From an uncultured bacterium (GTDB lineage: Bacteria; Cyanobacteriota; Vampirovibrionia; Gastranaerophilales; Gastranaerophilaceae): 64,000 bases of DNA. The notes under the pieces are model-generated. The model ran no database searches, was not told the origin of the DNA, and was given only the letters and a program-made list of their open reading frames with translations. A program made the translations under genes and the position numbers. Shown here in pieces: positions 61,429 through 64,000 of the stretch (the first letter of the stretch is position 1; each line of letters starts with the position of its first letter). The stretch spans positions 1 through 64,000 of the forward strand of contig CASFGU010000045.1 in assembly GCA_949294395.1 (NCBI GenBank), given 5' to 3'.

Positions 61429-62115
61429 ATGTTTAATGAAACGAAAACACATGAAATTACAGTCGACGTTGTTATCCTGACAATAATTAACAACGCTATT
61501 CAGGTGCTTCTTGTAAAAAGGTTAAACGAACCATTCAAAGATAAATGGGCAATTCCGGGCGGGTATGTTAGATTATCAGAAAACCTTGATCAGGCAGCTT
61601 TGAGGGTGTTAAAAGAACGCACAAATGTTGACAACATTTATCTTGAACAGCTTTACACATTCGGAGATCCTTTGCGCCACCCTAATTCAAGGGTTATTAC
61701 ATGCGCATACTTTGCACTGGTCAGAGCAGAGGACATCAAGATTATTTCCTCGCCGGAACTCGGCTGGCACAAAGTTTCAGACCTTCCGCCTCTTGCGTTT
61801 GACCACAAAGAAATTATTCAGTATTCACTCAAGAGAACACGCGAGAGATTGGAAATTTGTCCGGTTGCATACCAACTCTTGAACGAAAAATTCACCCTGA
61901 CCGAAATGCAGAAGGCTTACGAGTTGATTATGGACAAAAAACTTGATAAGCGTAATTTCAGAAAGAAAGCGCTTGCCACAGAAGGTTTAATCGAACTTGA
62001 CGAATATACAAAATCATCCTCAAAACGCCCTGCAAGATTATACACCTTTGAAAGTATCAAACTGGATTCAAAGCGGGCACATTTCATTTCTAACAAGAAA
62101 AAGGAGAAAAAATAA
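61429..62115 (+). CDS. NrtR-like Nudix-winged helix regulator
   Basis: The 228-residue product has a Nudix-like domain (ITVDVVILTI...VLLVKRLNEPFKDKWAIPGGYVRLSENLDQAALRVLKERTNV) and a C-terminal winged helix (FTLTEMQKAYELIMDKKLDKRNFRKKAL). The Nudix box is degenerate: the REUXEE core reads RVLKER, losing two of three catalytic Glu, as expected of NrtR-type regulators that sense ADP-ribose instead of hydrolysing it. NrtR proteins control NAD metabolism; no NAD gene lies nearby. The ATG at 61429 is preferred to a TTG at 61396, which lacks a ribosome binding site. Confidence 0.85.
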   Translation: MFNETKTHEITVDVVILTIINNAIQVLLVKRLNEPFKDKWAIPGGYVRLSENLDQAALRVLKERTNVDNIYLEQLYTFGDPLRHPNSRVITCAYFALVRAEDIKIISSPELGWHKVSDLPPLAFDHKEIIQYSLKRTRERLEICPVAYQLLNEKFTLTEMQKAYELIMDKKLDKRNFRKKALATEGLIELDEYTKSSSKRPARLYTFESIKLDSKRAHFISNKKKEKK

Positions 62116-62118
62116 AAT

Positions 62119-62343
62119 ATGTTAACATTTTTATGGACAATACAGATAATAACAGCAATACTTCTTGTAATACTAATTCTGCTTCACTCGCCAAAAGGTG
62201 ACGGTATCGCTGGATTTGGCGGGGCATCCCAGATTTTCAGTTCACAAAAGAGTGCTGAAAAAGGATTAAACAAAGTTACCGGTATTATTGCTGTAATATT
62301 TTTGATATGCACATTCCTTATCGGTTTCGGAATTGTTAAGTAA
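62119..62343 (+). CDS. secG: preprotein translocase subunit SecG
   Basis: The 74-residue product has two membrane helices around HSPKGDGIAGFGGASQIFSSQKSAEKGLNKVT, the SecG signature. It assists SecA/SecYEG. It lies 3 bases after the Nudix regulator gene and 15 before tcdA, so the four rightward genes from 61429 are likely one operon. Confidence 0.95.
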   Translation: MLTFLWTIQIITAILLVILILLHSPKGDGIAGFGGASQIFSSQKSAEKGLNKVTGIIAVIFLICTFLIGFGIVK

Positions 62344-62358
62344 GAAAGAAGATTTTTC

Positions 62359-63120
62359 GTGGAAACATTTTCACGCAATGCTCTTTTCTGGGGAGAAGAT
62401 AACCAGAAACTTTTAAAAACTAAACACGTTGCAGTATTCGGACTCGGCGGTGTCGGTGGGTATTGCGCGGAAAGTCTTGCAAGAGCCGGCATAGGGACTC
62501 TGACACTTGTAGACTTTGACGTTGTATCCGGAACAAACATCAACCGCCAACTCATCGCACTTCATTCAACTGTCGGACAAAAAAAGACCGAACTTTTTGA
62601 AAAACGGTTGAAAGATATTAACCCTGATATTAAATTAAATATTATAAACGATTTTTATACAGATAATCTTAATTCACTCTTCACACTTCACTCTTCACCC
62701 ATAACCTATGTTGCCGACGCCATAGACACAATGCGCTCTAAGATTTCTCTTCTGGAAACCTGTGTGAGAGAAAACATTCCGGTAATTAGTTCAATGGGCG
62801 CAGGCAACCGAATTGATCCAACGAAATTATACATCTCAGATATTTCGGAAATTGAAAACAAAAATACGCCGTTTGTTTCAAACATAATTTATCAGTTAAA
62901 AAAACGCGGGATTGAAAAAGGGATTACGGTTGTTGCAAGCAGGGAAAAACCGTTTTCCAGAGAAAAAATTTCGGAAACCGAAAAAATCACAACCCGGAGC
63001 GGTGAAAATATTGAATTTACAAAAATCATCCCTGCCTCGACCCCGTTTGTGGCAAGCTGCGCCGGAATTTTTATGGCAGCATATATTACGCAAGCTATCT
63101 TAAAGGAGTATAAATCATGA
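62359..63120 (+). CDS. tcdA: tRNA threonylcarbamoyladenosine dehydratase (TcdA/CsdL)
   Basis: The 253-residue E1-like enzyme makes the cyclic form of t6A37 in tRNA. It shows FSRNALFWGEDNQKLL, the ATP site VAVFGLGGVGGYCAESLARAGIGTLTLVDFDVV and NINRQLIALHSTVGQKK, with DAIDTMRSK as the adenylation loop. It starts with GTG. The segment NSLFTLHSSPITYV (about 107-120) is encoded by micro-repeat sequence (CTTCAC words) also found in spacers, where the family normally has a short variable loop. Its stop overlaps the next start as ATGA. Confidence 0.93.
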   Translation: METFSRNALFWGEDNQKLLKTKHVAVFGLGGVGGYCAESLARAGIGTLTLVDFDVVSGTNINRQLIALHSTVGQKKTELFEKRLKDINPDIKLNIINDFYTDNLNSLFTLHSSPITYVADAIDTMRSKISLLETCVRENIPVISSMGAGNRIDPTKLYISDISEIENKNTPFVSNIIYQLKKRGIEKGITVVASREKPFSREKISETEKITTRSGENIEFTKIIPASTPFVASCAGIFMAAYITQAILKEYKS

Positions 63121-63818
63121 ATATACTTGTAACAGGCGCCTCAAAAGGTATAGGCAAAGCAATTGCGCAGGAACTTTTGCCCTTCGGGCAGGTTTTTGTG
63201 ACCGGCAGGAATGAAGAAGCACTGAAAACTATTGGAGCACAAGGATATTGCGTATGTGACCTGACTTCATCACTTGAAGAACTTAAAGGTTTTATAAAGC
63301 AGAATAAGATAGATGTACTGATTAATAATGCAGGCGAATACATTTACGGTGCAATAGATTCCGCCGCCGATACTGAAATTGAAAGAATCTTCACAACAAA
63401 TCTCATCTCTCCCGTAAAACTAATCGGTGCGGCAGTACCATTTATGAAAGAACAAAAATCGGGCAGAATTATCAATATCGGCTCAATCTCGGGAGTAATG
63501 GGCGAAGCCTATGCAAGCCTTTATTCATCAAGCAAAGCAGGACTTCTCGGACTTACAAAAGCTCTTGCACTCGAACTTGCCGAATATAATATTACGGTCA
63601 ACACAATTAACCCGGGCTGGGTTGATACAGAACTAGGCGGTAAATCTATAGAAGAAAGTGAATTTACAAAAGAAGAAATTCTTGATTGCATTCCGCAGAA
63701 ACGTTTTGTAAAACCTGAAGAAGTCGCAAAACTCTGCAAGTATTTAATCTCAGATGACGCCAGAGGAATAACCGGACAGGGGATAAATCTCTGCGCCGGT
63801 TTAAGCGTTGGAATTTAG
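63117..63818 (+). CDS. short-chain dehydrogenase/reductase (FabG-like)
   Basis: The 233-residue SDR has TGASKGIGKAIAQEL, LINNAGEYIYGA, catalytic Ser in NIGSISGVMG and YSSSKAGLLGLTKALALELA (Tyr-x3-Lys), then NPGWVDTEL. It is close to 3-oxoacyl-ACP reductases but slightly short (usual 245), so its substrate is left open. It is coupled to tcdA by an ATGA overlap. Confidence 0.9.
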   Translation: MNILVTGASKGIGKAIAQELLPFGQVFVTGRNEEALKTIGAQGYCVCDLTSSLEELKGFIKQNKIDVLINNAGEYIYGAIDSAADTEIERIFTTNLISPVKLIGAAVPFMKEQKSGRIINIGSISGVMGEAYASLYSSSKAGLLGLTKALALELAEYNITVNTINPGWVDTELGGKSIEESEFTKEEILDCIPQKRFVKPEEVAKLCKYLISDDARGITGQGINLCAGLSVGI

Positions 63819-64000
63819 GGAATATTTTATTTCAAGAACTTTTGCAATATCATAAACCAGAAAATATAAGGTGTCTGCACAGCTTTTTCAAGAAGGCTTA
63901 TTGTGCTTTCACTGACATCAACAAACTCCGCAAGCTCTGTAATTCCTTTGCGTTACCTCTCGGCATTTAAGTTTCCGGCAAAAAGTTGTTTCAAAAAAGC
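63804..64000 (-). pseudogene. decayed XRE-type HTH gene (runs off the window)
   Basis: Read leftward from 64000 the sequence gives LFAGNLNAER, a TAA stop, then RKGITELAEFVDVSESTISLLEKAVQTPYIF in the same frame. Translation then shifts by one base to LVYDIAKVLEIKYS. Together these are an XRE helix-turn-helix (ELAEFVDVSESTISLLEK) with an in-frame stop, an apparent loss of about two residues after GIT, and a frameshift. The gene is therefore broken unless these are sequencing errors. It overlaps the end of the SDR gene on the other strand. Confidence 0.7.

Overview
The window is a moderately AT-rich, densely coding bacterial chromosome segment with no rRNA or tRNA gene and no phage or insertion sequence that I can recognise. 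Gene content and protein style suggest a gut-type non-photosynthetic cyanobacterial relative (Melainabacteria/Vampirovibrionia, order Gastranaerophilales). The reasons are prepilins with a TLAEVL(V/I)TLGIIG(I/V)V N-terminus, a 354-residue S1 protein, MinC/D/E, type IV pilus parts and parts of a flagellar-type export apparatus. This placement is inference from recalled family traits, not from a search.

Layout. 0-6.7 kb: a minus-strand operon fliE-fliF-(unrecognised gene in the fliG position)-fliH-flhA-yidD. 6.8-21.6 kb: housekeeping genes (dCMP deaminase, glycosyltransferase, a stand-alone AICAR transformylase, rpsA, valS) mixed with a large set of unrecognised proteins without signal peptides. 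Several of these look like axial, translocator or effector proteins of a type III/flagellar export system, and three share one promoter architecture with a pentanucleotide repeat at the transcription start. 22-24.9 kb: two prepilin genes, each facing a small HTH regulator gene, and fabI. 25.9-32.8 kb: a 658-residue coiled-coil/hydrophobic protein and a 1615-residue filamentous adhesin with about 540 residues of Asp/Ala/Ser repeats and a C-terminal PilZ domain. 33-37.7 kb: a polysaccharide flippase, rimO, and a third prepilin/HTH pair, with repeat-rich spacers. 37.6-44.2 kb: a type IV pilus operon (PilP-like lipoprotein, PilQ, PilB, PilC, then an SDR gene). 44.4-56.1 kb: a kinase, then the S10-spc ribosomal protein cluster from rpsJ to rplR, transcribed leftward. 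The cluster has unusually long spacers, recurring leader-like motifs, an ORFan, and a 491-bp hairpin-filled element with 24-bp perfect inverted ends. 56.3-61.3 kb: two leaderless lytic-transglycosylase-like proteins around minC-minD-minE. 61.4-64 kb: an NrtR-like Nudix regulator, secG, tcdA, an SDR, and a decayed HTH gene at the window end.

The most interesting reading is that the export genes, the leaderless coiled-coil/hydrophobic proteins, the two leaderless transglycosylases and the shared promoters belong to one non-canonical, flagellum-derived secretion system. That is a hypothesis built from order, motifs and shared promoters. The second notable theme is c-di-GMP and surface attachment: an adhesin ending in PilZ, and PilB with an MshEN-type N-terminus. 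No FliI ATPase, flagellin, hook, FlhB or TpsB gene is visible here.
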